A DNA stretch of 42,637 nucleotides from Betaproteobacteria bacterium (GCA_019449455.1 JAGRPO010000242.1:1-42637); one strand, 5' to 3'. Shown: positions 22,261 to 32,119, numbered from the stretch's first letter. The notes: a model not told the origin generated them from the letters alone. Numbers and translations: made by a program.

Positions 22261-24558
22261 CTAGAAGATCCTGCCGAGCTGGAACTGGAAGCGTTCCTGC
22301 TTGTCGCCGTCCTGCTTCTTGAAGGGCGCGGCGAACGAGAACTTGAGCGGACCGACCGGCGAGTCCCAGCTCACCGCCACGCCCGTGGAGGCGCGCAAGT
22401 CGGAGAAGCTCACCTTTTCGCCGGCGCCCCAGACGCTGCCGGCGTCGACGAAGGCCGACAGGCGCACGCCCTTGTCCTTGATGCCGGGCATCGGGAAGAG
22501 GAACTCGAGGTTGGCCACGGCGCGGCGGTTGCCGCCGAGCACGTCGCCGTTCAGGTCGCGCGGCCCCAGCGAGGCGGACTCGAAGCCGCGCACCGAGCCC
22601 ACGCCGCCGGCGTAGAAGTTCTTGAAGAAGGCGAGCGCCTTGCCGCCGTAGCCGTCCGCGTAGCCGAACTCCCCGTTCACCAGGAGGGTGAGCCAGCCCA
22701 GCCGGTCGGGCGTCCAGAGGAACTGCTGCTGGATCGAGGCCCGGTAGTACTTCAGGTCGCCGGGCGGCACGCCCACCTCCAGCGCGAGGTCGGTGAGCCA
22801 GCCGCGGGTCGGATAGGTCAGGCTGTCGCGCGTGTCGCGCGCGTAGCCGATGTTGGCGCGGACGGTGTTGGTCCTCTCGCCGAAGGTGTTCACGAAGTCG
22901 ATGTAGCGGGGCGGGGCCGTGAGCTCGTCGAGCTTGAGCTTCGTCGCCTCCGCCGTCAGCCCGAGGCGCACGGTGTCGTATTCCGTGACCGGCACGGCGA
23001 AGCTCACCCCGGCGCCGGTCGAGGTCGTCTGGTACGAGGAGACCACCAGAGAGGAGGTGTCGACGTCGCGGCGGAAGACGTCGATGCCCGCGGCGATGCC
23101 GTCGATGGTCCAGTAGGGATCCACGAAGGAGAGCGAGTAGACCCTGTTGATCGAGCCGTTGTTCACCTGGAAGGCGAGCTGGTTGCCCGAGCCGAAGATG
23201 TTGGCCTGGGAGACGGACGCCGACACCGTGAGCTTGTCGGCCTGGGAGTAGCCCACGCCGAAGTTGAGGCTGCCGGTGTTCTTCTCCGTGACCGTGACCA
23301 CCACGTCGACCTGGTCGGCGGTGCCGGCCACGGGCGGGGTCTCGATGTTCACCTCGGAGAAGTAGCCCAGGCGCTGCAGGCGCTCCTTGGAGCGGGCGAT
23401 CTTCTCGAGGGAGTACCACGAGCTCTCGAGCTGGCGCAGCTCGCGCCGGACCACCGCGTCCTGGGTGCGCGAGTTGCCCACGACGTTCACGCGCCGCACG
23501 TAGACGCGCCGCCCGGGATCGACGAAGAAGGTGAAGCTCGCCACGCGCTTTTCCCGGTCGAGGTCGGGCACCGGGTTCACGTTGGCGAACGAGTAGCCGT
23601 CGTTGCCGAGCCGGTCGGTGATGCGCTTGACGCTCTCGATGATCCGCTCGCGGGAGAAGGTGTCGCCGGCGCGCAGGCTGGTGAGCTCGCGCAACTCGCG
23701 TTCCGGGACGATGAGGTCGCCGCCGAACTTGAGCTCGCCCAGGCGGTAGACCGGGCCCTCGGTGACCGCGATGGAGATGAAGATCTTCTCGCGGTCGGGG
23801 GTGATCGAGACCTGCGTGGAGTCGATGTTGAACTCGAGGTAGCCGCGGTTCAGGTAGAACGAGCGCAGCGTCTCCAGGTCGGCCGTGAGCTTCTGCTTGG
23901 AGTACTGGTCGTCCTTGGTGATCCAGGTGAGCCATCCCGGCGTCGTGAGCTGCATCTGGCGCAGCAGCTGCCCCTCGGAGAAGTCCTTCGCGCCGATGAT
24001 GTTGATGTCGGCGATGCGCGTGATCTCGCCTTCCTCGATGTCGAAGCGCAGCGACACGCGGTTCCTCTCGAGGGGCGTGACCGTGATCTTCACCGTCGAG
24101 GAGTAGAAGCCGCGCGAGGTGTACTGGCGCTTCAGCTCCTTCTCCGCGCGGTCGAGGAGCGACTTGTCGTAGATCTTGGATTCCGAGATGCCCGCCTGCT
24201 TCAGGCCGTCCTTGAGGTTGTCCTTCGTGAACTCCTTGGCGCCCTCGATCTCGATGGCCGCGATGGCCGGGCGCTCCTGCACGAAGACGACGAGCACGTC
24301 GCCGTCGGCCTCCAGCCGCACGTCGGAATAGAAGCCGGTCGCGTAGAGCGCCTTCACCGATTGCGCGGCCTTGTCGTCGTCGATGCGCTCGCCCACCTTC
24401 ACGGGCAGGTAGGAGAAGACGGTGCCGGCCTCGGTTCGCTGGACGCCCTCCACGCGGATGTCCTTTACCACGAAGGGCTGGATGGCCAGCGCCGGCACCG
24501 CGGCGGCGAGCGCGCAGGCGACGGCGAGGCGCGAGGCGTGGAAGCGGGGATTTTTCAA
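22261..24558 (-). CDS. bamA: Outer-membrane protein assembly factor BamA
   Basis: Essential core of the Bam complex that inserts beta-barrel proteins into the outer membrane. It has 765 residues. Signal peptide 1-25 (ending PALA), five POTRA domains (about 26-425) and a 16-strand barrel with the VRGF motif of strand-lid loop 6 at 656-659, ending RFQFQLGRIF. The start is a TTG at 24558, four bases after the rseP stop; no ATG or GTG gives an intact signal peptide, so a rare start codon and coupling to rseP are likely. It is the assembly factor for the two barrel proteins encoded at 11565 and 13865. Confidence 0.96.
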   Translation of the reverse strand: MKNPRFHASRLAVACALAAAVPALAIQPFVVKDIRVEGVQRTEAGTVFSYLPVKVGERIDDDKAAQSVKALYATGFYSDVRLEADGDVLVVFVQERPAIAAIEIEGAKEFTKDNLKDGLKQAGISESKIYDKSLLDRAEKELKRQYTSRGFYSSTVKITVTPLERNRVSLRFDIEEGEITRIADINIIGAKDFSEGQLLRQMQLTTPGWLTWITKDDQYSKQKLTADLETLRSFYLNRGYLEFNIDSTQVSITPDREKIFISIAVTEGPVYRLGELKFGGDLIVPERELRELTSLRAGDTFSRERIIESVKRITDRLGNDGYSFANVNPVPDLDREKRVASFTFFVDPGRRVYVRRVNVVGNSRTQDAVVRRELRQLESSWYSLEKIARSKERLQRLGYFSEVNIETPPVAGTADQVDVVVTVTEKNTGSLNFGVGYSQADKLTVSASVSQANIFGSGNQLAFQVNNGSINRVYSLSFVDPYWTIDGIAAGIDVFRRDVDTSSLVVSSYQTTSTGAGVSFAVPVTEYDTVRLGLTAEATKLKLDELTAPPRYIDFVNTFGERTNTVRANIGYARDTRDSLTYPTRGWLTDLALEVGVPPGDLKYYRASIQQQFLWTPDRLGWLTLLVNGEFGYADGYGGKALAFFKNFYAGGVGSVRGFESASLGPRDLNGDVLGGNRRAVANLEFLFPMPGIKDKGVRLSAFVDAGSVWGAGEKVSFSDLRASTGVAVSWDSPVGPLKFSFAAPFKKQDGDKQERFQFQLGRIF

Positions 24559-24562
24559 GGGG

Positions 24563-25933
24563 TCAGCCCGTGAGGAGCCGGTTGATGTCGTTGTAGAAGG
24601 CGAAGAAGGTGAGCCCGGCGAGGATCGCCAGCCCGATGCGCTGGCCGATTTCCATCGCGCGTTCGGACACGGGAGAGCCCTTCACGATCTCGGCCGAATA
24701 GTACACCAGGTGCCCCCCATCGAGCAGAGGGATGGGCAGCAGGTTCAGCACGCCCAGGCTCACGCTCACGAGCGCGAGGAACCCGGCGAAGGACACCCAG
24801 CCCATTTGCGCCGACTGCCCCGCGTAGTCCGCGATCGTGATGGGGCCGGAGAGGTTCTTCCACGACACCTGGCCCAGCAGCATCTTGCCCAGCATCCTCA
24901 GGCTGAACACCGAGAGGTCCCACACGCGGTGCGCCGCCTTCGGAATCGCGGCGAGGGGGTCGTGGCGGACCGTGGTCGTCATGCGTTCCCATTCGCGGCG
25001 CACCTCGGGCCCGGGCTCCACCTTGAGCAGCCCGATTCGCGCCTCGCCCTCTCCGGTCGCCTCGGGCACGGCCGAAATCGCGAGGCGGTCGGCGCCGCGC
25101 TCCACCTCGAGGACGAGCACCCGCCCGGCGGAAGCGCGCACGCGCGCCGTGAACTGCCCCCAGGTCGCCACCGGGGCACCGCCGATGGCCACGACGCGGT
25201 CCCCGTCGCGAAGTCCCGCACGCTCGCCCGCGCCACCGGGCAGGACGCGGCCGAGCACCGCCGGAACGCGCGGCGTGAAGGCCTTCAAGCCCAGCTTCTG
25301 GAGGAAATCGCGGTCGAGGTCGTCCTTGGTGAGCGACGACAGGTCGAGCGAGCGCACGGTGGCGCCCCCGCCCGCGCTTTCCAGTTCGATCGCCACCTCG
25401 CCGCCGCGCACCGCTTCCTTGAGCAGGAGCCAGCGCACGTCGGTCCAGGTGGCGGTGGGCTCGCCGCCCACGGCGCGAATGGTGTCGCCGTTCGCGAGCC
25501 CCGCGGCCGCGGCCGCGCTCGCCTGCGGCGGATCGCCCACCACGGGCTTCACGCCCGGCAGGCCCGTGACGTAGAGCCCCCAGTAGAGGAAGAACGCCGC
25601 GATGAAGTTGGCCGCGGGCCCGGCCAGGACGACCGCGATGCGCTTGCCCACCGGCTGCAGGTCGAAGGCGCGCGACCGCTCGGACGGGGCCACTTCGCCT
25701 TCCCGCGAGTCGAGCATCTTCACGAACCCCCCGAGCGGAAAGGCCGCGATCACCCACTCCGTGCGGTCGGGGCCGAGGCGTCGGATCCACAGGGGGCGGC
25801 CGAAGCCCACCGAGAAGCGCAGGATCTTCACGCCCGCGAGCCGCGCGACGGCGAAGTGGCCCCATTCGTGGATCACCACGAGCACGCCCACGGTGACGAG
25901 GAAGGATGCGATGGTGACGAGGGCGCCTGGCAT
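24563..25933 (-). CDS. rseP: Site-2 intramembrane zinc protease RseP
   Basis: Cuts the anti-sigma factor RseA within the membrane in the sigma-E envelope stress response. It has 456 residues. The zinc motif is IHEWGH (His22, Glu23, His26) in TM1, and the third ligand Asp405 is in LLDGGH near the C-terminus. Two periplasmic PDZ domains lie between (about 125-300; GLRDGDRVVAIGG in the second). Start ATG at 25933, 20 bases after dxr. Its placement next to bamA and skp links stress sensing with barrel assembly. Confidence 0.96.
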   Translation of the reverse strand: MPGALVTIASFLVTVGVLVVIHEWGHFAVARLAGVKILRFSVGFGRPLWIRRLGPDRTEWVIAAFPLGGFVKMLDSREGEVAPSERSRAFDLQPVGKRIAVVLAGPAANFIAAFFLYWGLYVTGLPGVKPVVGDPPQASAAAAAGLANGDTIRAVGGEPTATWTDVRWLLLKEAVRGGEVAIELESAGGGATVRSLDLSSLTKDDLDRDFLQKLGLKAFTPRVPAVLGRVLPGGAGERAGLRDGDRVVAIGGAPVATWGQFTARVRASAGRVLVLEVERGADRLAISAVPEATGEGEARIGLLKVEPGPEVRREWERMTTTVRHDPLAAIPKAAHRVWDLSVFSLRMLGKMLLGQVSWKNLSGPITIADYAGQSAQMGWVSFAGFLALVSVSLGVLNLLPIPLLDGGHLVYYSAEIVKGSPVSERAMEIGQRIGLAILAGLTFFAFYNDINRLLTG

Positions 25934-25953
25934 GGTTCCGATTTTCCCCGATT

Positions 25954-27156
25954 TCAGACGGCGCGGCGCCCGAGGCGCGAAATCTCGCGCCGGGCGGCCT
26001 CGCGGGCCTCGCGGTCCGCGCGCCACGCCGTATCGAGCGAGTCGAGCGGTTCGACCGCGCTTGCCGACAGGACGTTCTCGATGACGGCCGCGATGGCGTT
26101 GAACGCGAGGCCGCCGGCGAGGAAGCTCTCCACGGCCACCTCGTTGGCCGCGTTGAGGATGGCCGGGGCCGTCCCTCCCCGGTCCAGGGCGGAGAACGCC
26201 AGGCGCACGCAGGGGAAGCGCCCGTCGTCCACGCGCCCGAACTCGAGCCGGCCGAGCGCAGCGAAGTCCACCGGGGCGACTCCCGCCTCGATGCGCTCGG
26301 GCCAGGCGAGCGCGCAGGCGATCGGCGTGCGCATGTCCGGGGCGCCCAGCTGGGCGATGACCGAGCCGTCGTGGTACTCGACCATGGAATGGATGACGCT
26401 CTGCGGGTGGATCACGACCTCGATCGCCTCGCGCGGCGCGCCGAAGAGCCAGAACGCCTCGATCACCTCGAGGCCCTTGTTCATCATCGTGGCCGAGTCC
26501 ACCGAGATCTTGCGGCCCATCACCCAGTTGGGATGCGCGCAGGCCTCGTCGGGCGTGACCTCGGCGAGCCGTTCGACCGGGGTCGAGCGGAAGGGGCCGC
26601 CCGAGGCCGTGAGGAGGATCCGGCGCACGCCGGCCCGGGCGGCCTCGCCCGCGCGCCCGCAGACGAAGCCGCGCGGCAGCGACTGGAAGACCGCCGAATG
26701 CTCGCTGTCGATGGGCAGCAGCACCCCGCCGCCCTCGGCCAGCGCGGCGAGGAAGAGCGAGCCGGAGACCACGAGCGCCTCCTTGTTGGCGAGCAGCACG
26801 ATCTTGCCCGCGCGCGCCGCGGCGAGCGTGCCCGGCAGGCCCGCCGCGCCCACCACCGCGGCCATCACCGCATCGGCCTCGGGAAGCGCGGCGACCCGCT
26901 CGAGCGAGCCCGGCCCGGCGAGCACCTCCGTGGCGACTCCCCGGGCCCTGAGCGTGGCCCGCAGGCGCTCCGCGGCCGCCTCGTCCGCCATCGCCGCCCA
27001 GCGCGGCTCGAAGCGCTCGCACTGCGCCGCGAGCTTCTCGTGGCTCGTGCAGGCCGCGAGCGCCAGGACCTCGAAGCGCTCCGGATGGCGCGCCACGACG
27101 TCGAGCGTGCTCTCGCCGATCGATCCCGTGGAGCCGAGAATGGTTAGCCGCTTCAT
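25954..27156 (-). CDS. dxr: 1-deoxy-D-xylulose-5-phosphate reductoisomerase
   Basis: Committed step of the MEP isoprenoid pathway, making 2-C-methyl-D-erythritol 4-phosphate with NADPH. It has 400 residues. NADPH-binding loop GSTGSIG (8-14), metal ligands Asp150 and Glu152 in PIDSEHSA, plus [30 protein letters not shown] and a C-terminal helical domain. It overlaps cdsA by four bases (ATGA). Its product feeds UppS, encoded two genes upstream. Confidence 0.97.
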   Translation of the reverse strand: MKRLTILGSTGSIGESTLDVVARHPERFEVLALAACTSHEKLAAQCERFEPRWAAMADEAAAERLRATLRARGVATEVLAGPGSLERVAALPEADAVMAAVVGAAGLPGTLAAARAGKIVLLANKEALVVSGSLFLAALAEGGGVLLPIDSEHSAVFQSLPRGFVCGRAGEAARAGVRRILLTASGGPFRSTPVERLAEVTPDEACAHPNWVMGRKISVDSATMMNKGLEVIEAFWLFGAPREAIEVVIHPQSVIHSMVEYHDGSVIAQLGAPDMRTPIACALAWPERIEAGVAPVDFAALGRLEFGRVDDGRFPCVRLAFSALDRGGTAPAILNAANEVAVESFLAGGLAFNAIAAVIENVLSASAVEPLDSLDTAWRADREAREAARREISRLGRRAV

Positions 27157-27986
27157 GCGAGCGAGAGCAGCAGCGCCGCGGCGGGCAGGGTCGGGGTGAG
27201 CGCGTCGATGCGGTCGAGGACGCCGCCGTGGCCCGGCAGGAGCGCGCTCGAGTCCTTGCGTCCGGCGCCCCGCTTCATCCACGACTCGAACAGGTCTCCC
27301 AGCACGGACAGCGCCGCGAGCGCCAGCATCGCGAGGAGGGCGGGCGCGCCCCCGCCGGCGCCGAAGATCGGCGTGAGCGGCCCCGGGCCCGCATGCGCGT
27401 GCAGGTCGAGCGCGATGCCGTAGGCGAGGACGCCCAGGAGCGCGCCGATCACGCCCTCCCAGGTCTTGCCGGGGCTGATGGCGGGCGCGAGCTTGTGCCG
27501 CCCGAAGCGCCGGCCGGCGAAGTACGCGGCGATGTCGGCCACCCACACGAGCGCGGCGCAGGCGAGCAGGATCCACGGGCTCGCCTCGCGGATCACCACG
27601 AGCGCCGCCCACAGGGGCCAGACCACGAGCCAGCCCGCCACGCCCGACGCCCACGGCTCGGGGCGAAGGCGCAGCAGCAGCCACGCCGGCACCGCGAAGA
27701 CCCAGAAATAGGCCGAGGCGATGAACGAGGCCTGCGCCACGTTGGAGAAGACGAGCTGCGGTCCCCGCAGGCAGGCGAGCGCGAGGGCGAGCGCGATGGC
27801 CGCGGAAAGGACGAGGTAGGCGCGGCGGGCGCCCGGGCCGAAACCGCAAAGGCGCGACCATTCCCAGCAGGAGGCGAGCGCGATCGCGCCCGCGAAGGCA
27901 ACCCACGCCGCCGGCCCCGCGAGGAAATTCATCCCGAGAACGAGGGGGAGCAGGACGACCGCGGTGAGGACTCGCGTCTTGAGCAT
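27153..27986 (-). CDS. cdsA: Phosphatidate cytidylyltransferase (CDP-diacylglycerol synthase)
   Basis: Inner-membrane enzyme forming CDP-diacylglycerol from phosphatidate and CTP for all phospholipids. It has 277 residues with about eight membrane segments. The family signature near the C-terminus reads [14 protein letters not shown], then [13 protein letters not shown], including the conserved Lys, Asp and Gly-His-Gly-Gly. The start was set at ATG 27986 ([14 protein letters not shown]), which begins the first membrane segment; the longer frame upstream is antisense-like Arg/Ser-rich sequence. It follows uppS by 19 bases. Confidence 0.95.
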   Translation of the reverse strand: MLKTRVLTAVVLLPLVLGMNFLAGPAAWVAFAGAIALASCWEWSRLCGFGPGARRAYLVLSAAIALALALACLRGPQLVFSNVAQASFIASAYFWVFAVPAWLLLRLRPEPWASGVAGWLVVWPLWAALVVIREASPWILLACAALVWVADIAAYFAGRRFGRHKLAPAISPGKTWEGVIGALLGVLAYGIALDLHAHAGPGPLTPIFGAGGGAPALLAMLALAALSVLGDLFESWMKRGAGRKDSSALLPGHGGVLDRIDALTPTLPAAALLLSLA

Positions 27987-28005
27987 GCGCCTGCCCGGGA
28001 GGCCT

Positions 28006-28773
28006 CTAGCCGGCCTTGGGCTGGGGCAGGCTGGAGGCCAGCTGCTCGCTCGTGCGCCCGAAGCGCCGCTCGCGCGAACGGTACGAGGCGATGGCCTCGT
28101 CGAGCGCCTCGGCGCCGAAGTCGGGCCACAGGACCGGCGTGAAGTGGAACTCGGCGTAGGCGAGCTGCCAGAGGAGGAAGTTGGACACGCGCTCCTCGCC
28201 GCCGGTGCGGATGAAGAGGTCCGGCTCCGGGGCATAGTGCATCGAGAGGTAGCGCGAGAGGAGCTCCTCGGTGACCTCCTCGCCGGGATGCTCGGCGCGG
28301 CACCGGTTGGCCGCCTGCAGGATGTCCCAGCGGCCGCCGTAATTGGCCGCCACGGTGAGCGTGAGGCGGGCGTTGCCGGCCGTGAGCGCCTCGGCGCGGC
28401 GGATGTGGTCGACGATGACGGGGTCGAACGCCGACAGGTCGCCGATCACCTTGAACCGGATGCCGTTGCCGTGCAGCTTCCCGACCTCCTGCTCGAGGGC
28501 CTTGAGGAAGAGCTGCATGAGGACGCTCACCTCCTCCTTCGGGCGGCGCCAGTTCTCGCTCGAGAACGCGAAGAGCGTGAGGCATTCCACGCCGCGCGCG
28601 ATGCAGGCCTTCACGACCTCGCGCACGGCCTCGACGCCGCGGCGGTGTCCCGCCACGCGGGGCAGGAAGCGCGCCTTCGCCCACCGGCCGTTGCCGTCCA
28701 TGACGATGGCGACGTGGCGCGGGACGTCCCCGGCCCGGGGTATGGCGAGCGTGCTGCTCTCGAATTCGGCCAT
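28006..28773 (-). CDS. uppS: Undecaprenyl diphosphate synthase
   Basis: cis-Prenyltransferase that makes the C55 lipid carrier for peptidoglycan and LPS. It has 255 residues. Signature [14 protein letters not shown] (catalytic Asp26) near the N-terminus, then [23 protein letters not shown], the NYGGRWDI loop and [19 protein letters not shown]. The first 18 residues are a variable extension. Position 23 bases after frr and 19 before cdsA. Confidence 0.97.
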   Translation of the reverse strand: MAEFESSTLAIPRAGDVPRHVAIVMDGNGRWAKARFLPRVAGHRRGVEAVREVVKACIARGVECLTLFAFSSENWRRPKEEVSVLMQLFLKALEQEVGKLHGNGIRFKVIGDLSAFDPVIVDHIRRAEALTAGNARLTLTVAANYGGRWDILQAANRCRAEHPGEEVTEELLSRYLSMHYAPEPDLFIRTGGEERVSNFLLWQLAYAEFHFTPVLWPDFGAEALDEAIASYRSRERRFGRTSEQLASSLPQPKAG

Positions 28774-28796
28774 GGCTCGGGCGGCGGCGGTCGGGA

Positions 28797-29363
28797 TCAG
28801 ACCGCCATCAGTTCCTTTTCCTTCTCCCCGACCATGCGGTCGATGTCGGCGACCGCCTTGTCGGTGAGCTTCTGCACCTCGTCCTGGACGCGCTTCTCCT
28901 CGTCCTCGGAGACGTCGTGCTTCTTGAGGGTCTCCTTGAGCTGGGTGTTGGCGTCGCGGCGCACGTTCCTCACGGCGACCTTCGCCTCCTCGCCCTCGTG
29001 CCTGACGATCTTGGTCAGCTCGCGGCGGCGCTCCTCGGTGAGGGCCGGCATCGGCACCCGGATCATGTCGCCGGAGGTGGCGGGGTTCACGCCCAGGTCG
29101 GAGTCGCGGATCGCGCGCTCGACGGTCTGCACCATCTTCTTCTCGTAGGGCTGCACGCCGATCGTGCGCGCGTCGGCGAGCGTCACGTTGGCCACCTGGT
29201 TGATGGGCGTGGGCGTGCCGTAGTAGTCCACGCGCAGGTGGTCGAGGAGGCCGACGTGGGCGCGGCCGGTGCGCACCTTGGCGAGGTTGTGCTTGAGGGT
29301 GTCGATGGACTTCGCCATCTTCTCGGCGGCCAGCTTCTTGATGTCGTCCATGTTCTGAGCCAT
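28797..29363 (-). CDS. frr: Ribosome recycling factor
   Basis: Splits the post-termination ribosome with EF-G. It has 188 residues, close to the usual 185. Signatures include [64 protein letters not shown] and [11 protein letters not shown]. The ATG at 29363 begins [10 protein letters not shown]; a second in-frame ATG four codons on is less likely because AGGA lies before the first. Gap of 14 bases after pyrH. Confidence 0.97.
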   Translation of the reverse strand: MAQNMDDIKKLAAEKMAKSIDTLKHNLAKVRTGRAHVGLLDHLRVDYYGTPTPINQVANVTLADARTIGVQPYEKKMVQTVERAIRDSDLGVNPATSGDMIRVPMPALTEERRRELTKIVRHEGEEAKVAVRNVRRDANTQLKETLKKHDVSEDEEKRVQDEVQKLTDKAVADIDRMVGEKEKELMAV

Positions 29364-29377
29364 GCGTCCTCCGGGTT

Positions 29378-30094
29378 TCAGCTGTGGACCAGGGTGCCTT
29401 CGGCCTCCCCCATCACGACGCGCCGCAGGGCGCCGTCCTTGAAGATGGAGAAGACGTTGATGGGAAGCCGCTGGTCGCGGCACAGGGCCAGCGCCGTCGC
29501 GTCCATCACCTTGAGGTTCTTCACGAACGCCTCGTCGAAGGTGAGCTTCTCGTAGCGGGTCGCCTTGGGGTCCTTCATGGGGTCGGCGGTGTAGACGCCG
29601 TCCACCTTCGTCGCCTTCAGCACGATCTGCGCCTCGACCTCGCGCCCGCGAAGCGCGGCCGCGGTGTCGGTGGTGAAGAAGGGGTTGCCCGTGCCCGCGG
29701 CGAAGATGACGATCTTGCCTTCCTCGAGGTAGCGGATGGCCTTGCCGCGGATGTAGGGCTCGCAGACGGGCTCGATGTTGAGCGCCGACTGCACGCGCGC
29801 GACGAGCCCGGCGCGGTTCATCGCGTCCTGCAGCGCGAGCGCGTTGATCACGGTCGCGAGCATGCCCATGTAGTCGGCGGTGGCGCGGTCCATCCCTGCC
29901 GCCCCCAGCGAGACGCCGCGGAAGATGTTGCCCCCGCCGATCACCACGCCCACCTGCACGCCGAGGTCGGCGACCTCCTTCACCTGGCCGACGATGCGCT
30001 CGACCACGGCCCGGTTGATGCCGAAGGCGTCGTCGCCCATGAGGGCCTCGCCGGAGAGCTTGAGGAGGATGCGCGAGTAGGCGGGTGCGGTCAT
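29378..30094 (-). CDS. pyrH: Uridylate (UMP) kinase
   Basis: Phosphorylates UMP to UDP; hexameric amino-acid-kinase fold, inhibited by UTP and activated by GTP in relatives. It has 238 residues starting [74 protein letters not shown] and [13 protein letters not shown] are all present. Start ATG at 30094, 38 bases after tsf. It supplies UDP for the UDP-sugars used by the lpx genes downstream and by galU at 38935. Confidence 0.97.
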   Translation of the reverse strand: MTAPAYSRILLKLSGEALMGDDAFGINRAVVERIVGQVKEVADLGVQVGVVIGGGNIFRGVSLGAAGMDRATADYMGMLATVINALALQDAMNRAGLVARVQSALNIEPVCEPYIRGKAIRYLEEGKIVIFAAGTGNPFFTTDTAAALRGREVEAQIVLKATKVDGVYTADPMKDPKATRYEKLTFDEAFVKNLKVMDATALALCRDQRLPINVFSIFKDGALRRVVMGEAEGTLVHS

Positions 30095-30132
30095 CGGGGC
30101 TCGATTCGGTAACGGGGCCTGGGACGGGCGGC

Positions 30133-31011
30133 TCAGGCCGCCGTCTTCGTCATCGCCGCGACCTCCGCGGCGAAATCGGACTGCTTCTTCTCGATGCCCT
30201 CGCCCACGACGAGGAACCGGAAGGACAACACCTTCGAGCTGGCCGCGGCGAGCATCTTCTCGACCGTGAGCTTGTCGTCCTTCACGAACGGCTGGCCCAG
30301 CAGCGTGATCTCGCCGAGGTACTTGTTGATGCCGCCCTCGACCATCTTCGCCGCGATCTCGGGCGGCTTGCCGGATTCCCTCGCGCGCGCCTCGATGATG
30401 GCGCGCTCGCCGGCGAGCGCGTCTGCCGAAACCTGGTCCTTCGAGAGGTACCTGGGCTTCGCGAAGGCGACGTGCATCGCGACGTCCTTGCCCACCGCGT
30501 CCTGGCCCTCGAATTCGACGATCACGCCGATCTTCACGCCGTGCACGTACTGCGCGAGGCGGGCGGCCGACTGCACGCGCTCGAAGCGGCGCACGGTGAT
30601 GTTCTCGCCGATCTTCTGCACCAGCGCCTGGCGCGCCTCCTCGACCGTCTTGTCGCCGATCGCGAGCGCCGTGAGGGCGGCCACGTCGGCCGGGTTCGCG
30701 GTCGCGACGAGCTCGGCCAGCGCCTTCGAGAAGGCGGCGAAGTCCGGGTTCCTGGCGACGAAGTCCGTCTCGCAGTTCACCTCGACCATCGCGCCCAGCT
30801 TCGAATCGGGCGAAAGGTAGGTGCCGATGGCGCCTTCCGAGGCCACGCGCGAGGCCGCCTTGGAGGCCTTGGCGCCGCTCTTGATGCGCAGCAGCTCCTC
30901 GGCCTTCTTCATGTCGCCGCCCGACTCCTCGAGGGCCCTCTTGCACTCCATCATGCCGAGCCCGGTGAGCTCGCGCAGGTCCTTCACCATGCTCGCGGTG
31001 ATTTCAGCCAT
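30133..31011 (-). CDS. tsf: Elongation factor Ts
   Basis: Nucleotide exchange factor for EF-Tu. 292 residues from the chosen start. The N-terminal UBA-like domain ([28 protein letters not shown]) is followed by the core with [13 protein letters not shown] and the coiled-coil/C-terminal module. Two ATGs exist, at 31017 and 31011. I chose 31011 because GGAG lies eight bases before it but only two before the other. The gene follows rpsB after 79 bases that contain a terminator hairpin, so its expression is likely lowered relative to rpsB. Confidence 0.97.
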   Translation of the reverse strand: MAEITASMVKDLRELTGLGMMECKRALEESGGDMKKAEELLRIKSGAKASKAASRVASEGAIGTYLSPDSKLGAMVEVNCETDFVARNPDFAAFSKALAELVATANPADVAALTALAIGDKTVEEARQALVQKIGENITVRRFERVQSAARLAQYVHGVKIGVIVEFEGQDAVGKDVAMHVAFAKPRYLSKDQVSADALAGERAIIEARARESGKPPEIAAKMVEGGINKYLGEITLLGQPFVKDDKLTVEKMLAAASSKVLSFRFLVVGEGIEKKQSDFAAEVAAMTKTAA

Positions 31012-31041
31012 TTTCATTGCTCCAGTCGCATTACGGATGCG

Positions 31042-31063
31042 AAAAGGGGGCTTCGCGCCCCCT
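31042..31063 (-). terminator. Intrinsic terminator/attenuator between rpsB and tsf
   Basis: On the minus strand a seven-base stem AGGGGGC and GCCCCCT (plus 31057-31063 and 31045-31051) with a five-base loop GCGAA is followed by TTTT. It lies 27 bases after the rpsB stop and 30 before the tsf start. Partial termination here would give more S2 mRNA than EF-Ts and downstream mRNA. An attenuating hairpin between these genes is known in E. coli. Confidence 0.8.
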
Positions 31064-31090
31064 GTCCGCGTGTACGTTGCGCGAAAGGCC

Positions 31091-31852
31091 TCAGCCCTTC
31101 GCTTCCTCTGCGTCCTCGACCTCGACGAACTCCTCCGTGGAGGACGCCGCCGGGGCCACCATCTCGGTGATCACCTGGCTCCTGCCCTCGAGGATCGCGT
31201 CGGCCACGCCGCGGGCATAGAGCCGGATGGCGCGGGTCGAGTCGTCGTTGCCCGGGATCACGTAGTCGATGCCGTCGAGCGAGTTGTTGGTGTCGACCAC
31301 GCCCACGATGGGGATGCCGAGCTTCTTCGCCTCGGTGACCGCGATCTTGTGGTAGCCCACGTCGATCACGAACAGGGCGTCGGGAATGCCGCCCATGTCC
31401 TTGATGCCGCCCAGGGAGCGCTCGAGCTTCTCCTTCTCGCGGGCGAAGTTGAGGCCTTCCTTCTTGGTCAGCTTCTCGACGGACCCGTCGAGGATCATCT
31501 GGTCCATTTCCTTCACGCGCTTGATCGACTGCTTCACCGTCTTGAAGTTGGTGAGCATGCCGCCCAGCCAGCGGTAGTCGACGTAGGGCGCGCCGGCGCG
31601 CTGCGCCTCTTCCTTGAGGATGTCGCGGGCCTGGCGCTTCGTGCCGACGAAGAGGATCTGCCCCTTGTTGGACGTGAGCTGGCGCACGAACTTGAGCGCT
31701 TCCTGGTACATCGGAAGCGACTTCTCGAGGTTGATGATGTGGATCTTGTTGCGGGCACCGAAGATGAACGGCGACATCTTCGGGTTCCAGTAGCGCGTCT
31801 GGTGGCCGAAGTGAACGCCGGCCTCCAGCATCTGGCGCATGGTGACGGACAT
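31091..31852 (-). CDS. rpsB: 30S ribosomal protein S2
   Basis: Structural protein of the small subunit. It has 253 residues. Signatures are [66 protein letters not shown] and PDALFVIDV. The acidic C-terminal tail ([14 protein letters not shown]) is common in betaproteobacteria. AGGAG lies seven bases before the ATG at 31852. It is the first gene of the long envelope/translation operon and has a roughly 120-base structured leader. Confidence 0.98.
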   Translation of the reverse strand: MSVTMRQMLEAGVHFGHQTRYWNPKMSPFIFGARNKIHIINLEKSLPMYQEALKFVRQLTSNKGQILFVGTKRQARDILKEEAQRAGAPYVDYRWLGGMLTNFKTVKQSIKRVKEMDQMILDGSVEKLTKKEGLNFAREKEKLERSLGGIKDMGGIPDALFVIDVGYHKIAVTEAKKLGIPIVGVVDTNNSLDGIDYVIPGNDDSTRAIRLYARGVADAILEGRSQVITEMVAPAASSTEEFVEVEDAEEAKG

Positions 31853-31972
31853 GGTGTTGCTCCTGTGGTTAAGGTTGGCCTCCCCCCGCGAACCCGGTTG
31901 CCCGGGACCTTAGCCTTGCTGCGGGGGTGCGGATTTGCCCTGGGGTGAAATCGACGACTCCCTCCCGGACAG
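31853..31972 (-). promoter_or_regulatory. Structured rpsB 5' leader
   Basis: About 120 bases between the predicted start of transcription and the rpsB ATG. As RNA from the minus strand, an outer helix UAAGGU/ACCUUA (plus 31907-31912 and 31870-31875) encloses a directly stacked hairpin CCCGG-GCAA-CCGGG (plus 31893-31906) with a GNRA tetraloop, and then a G-rich unpaired strand. The structure ends about 10 bases before the AGGAG. S2 is known to repress its own mRNA in other bacteria; use of this fold for that is inferred. Confidence 0.5.
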
Positions 31973-31978
31973 ACTGCG

Positions 31979-32008
31979 ATTATAGCCGGAAAAGGGCCAA
32001 GTTTTCAA
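31979..32008 (-). promoter_or_regulatory. Sigma-70 promoter for the rpsB operon
   Basis: Minus-strand TTGAAA (plus 32003-32008) and a perfect TATAAT (plus 31979-31984) separated by 18 bases. It is the best housekeeping promoter in the window and stands in a small AT-rich patch. Predicted transcription start is near 31972, about 120 bases before rpsB. Confidence 0.8.
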
Positions 32009-32055
32009 ATAGATCGGGTCTGCACGCCCCCGCGCGGCGTCCTCCTGCGGCCGGG

Positions 32056-32081
32056 GCGGGGGAGGCGGCCGCCTCCCCCGC
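32056..32081. repeat. Perfect 26-base intergenic palindrome
   Basis: Arms GCGGGGGAGGC (32056-32066) and GCCTCCCCCGC (32071-32081) flank GGCC, giving exact dyad symmetry. It lies between the divergent promoters of rpsB and map, upstream of both. There is no T tract on either side, so it is not a normal terminator. It may be a protein-binding site or a cruciform-forming element. I see no second copy in the window. Confidence 0.8.
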
Positions 32082-32119
32082 TTCGGCCGCCCGTTCACGG
32101 GCCCTCTCCCGCCTGCCGC

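Noticed and set aside
21553-24573. 1,000-codon plus-strand open frame antisense to lpxD, skp and bamA
   Set aside because: Composition is an antisense shadow (Leu/Val/Asp/Arg/His repeats). The minus strand carries the complete known operon with all motifs.
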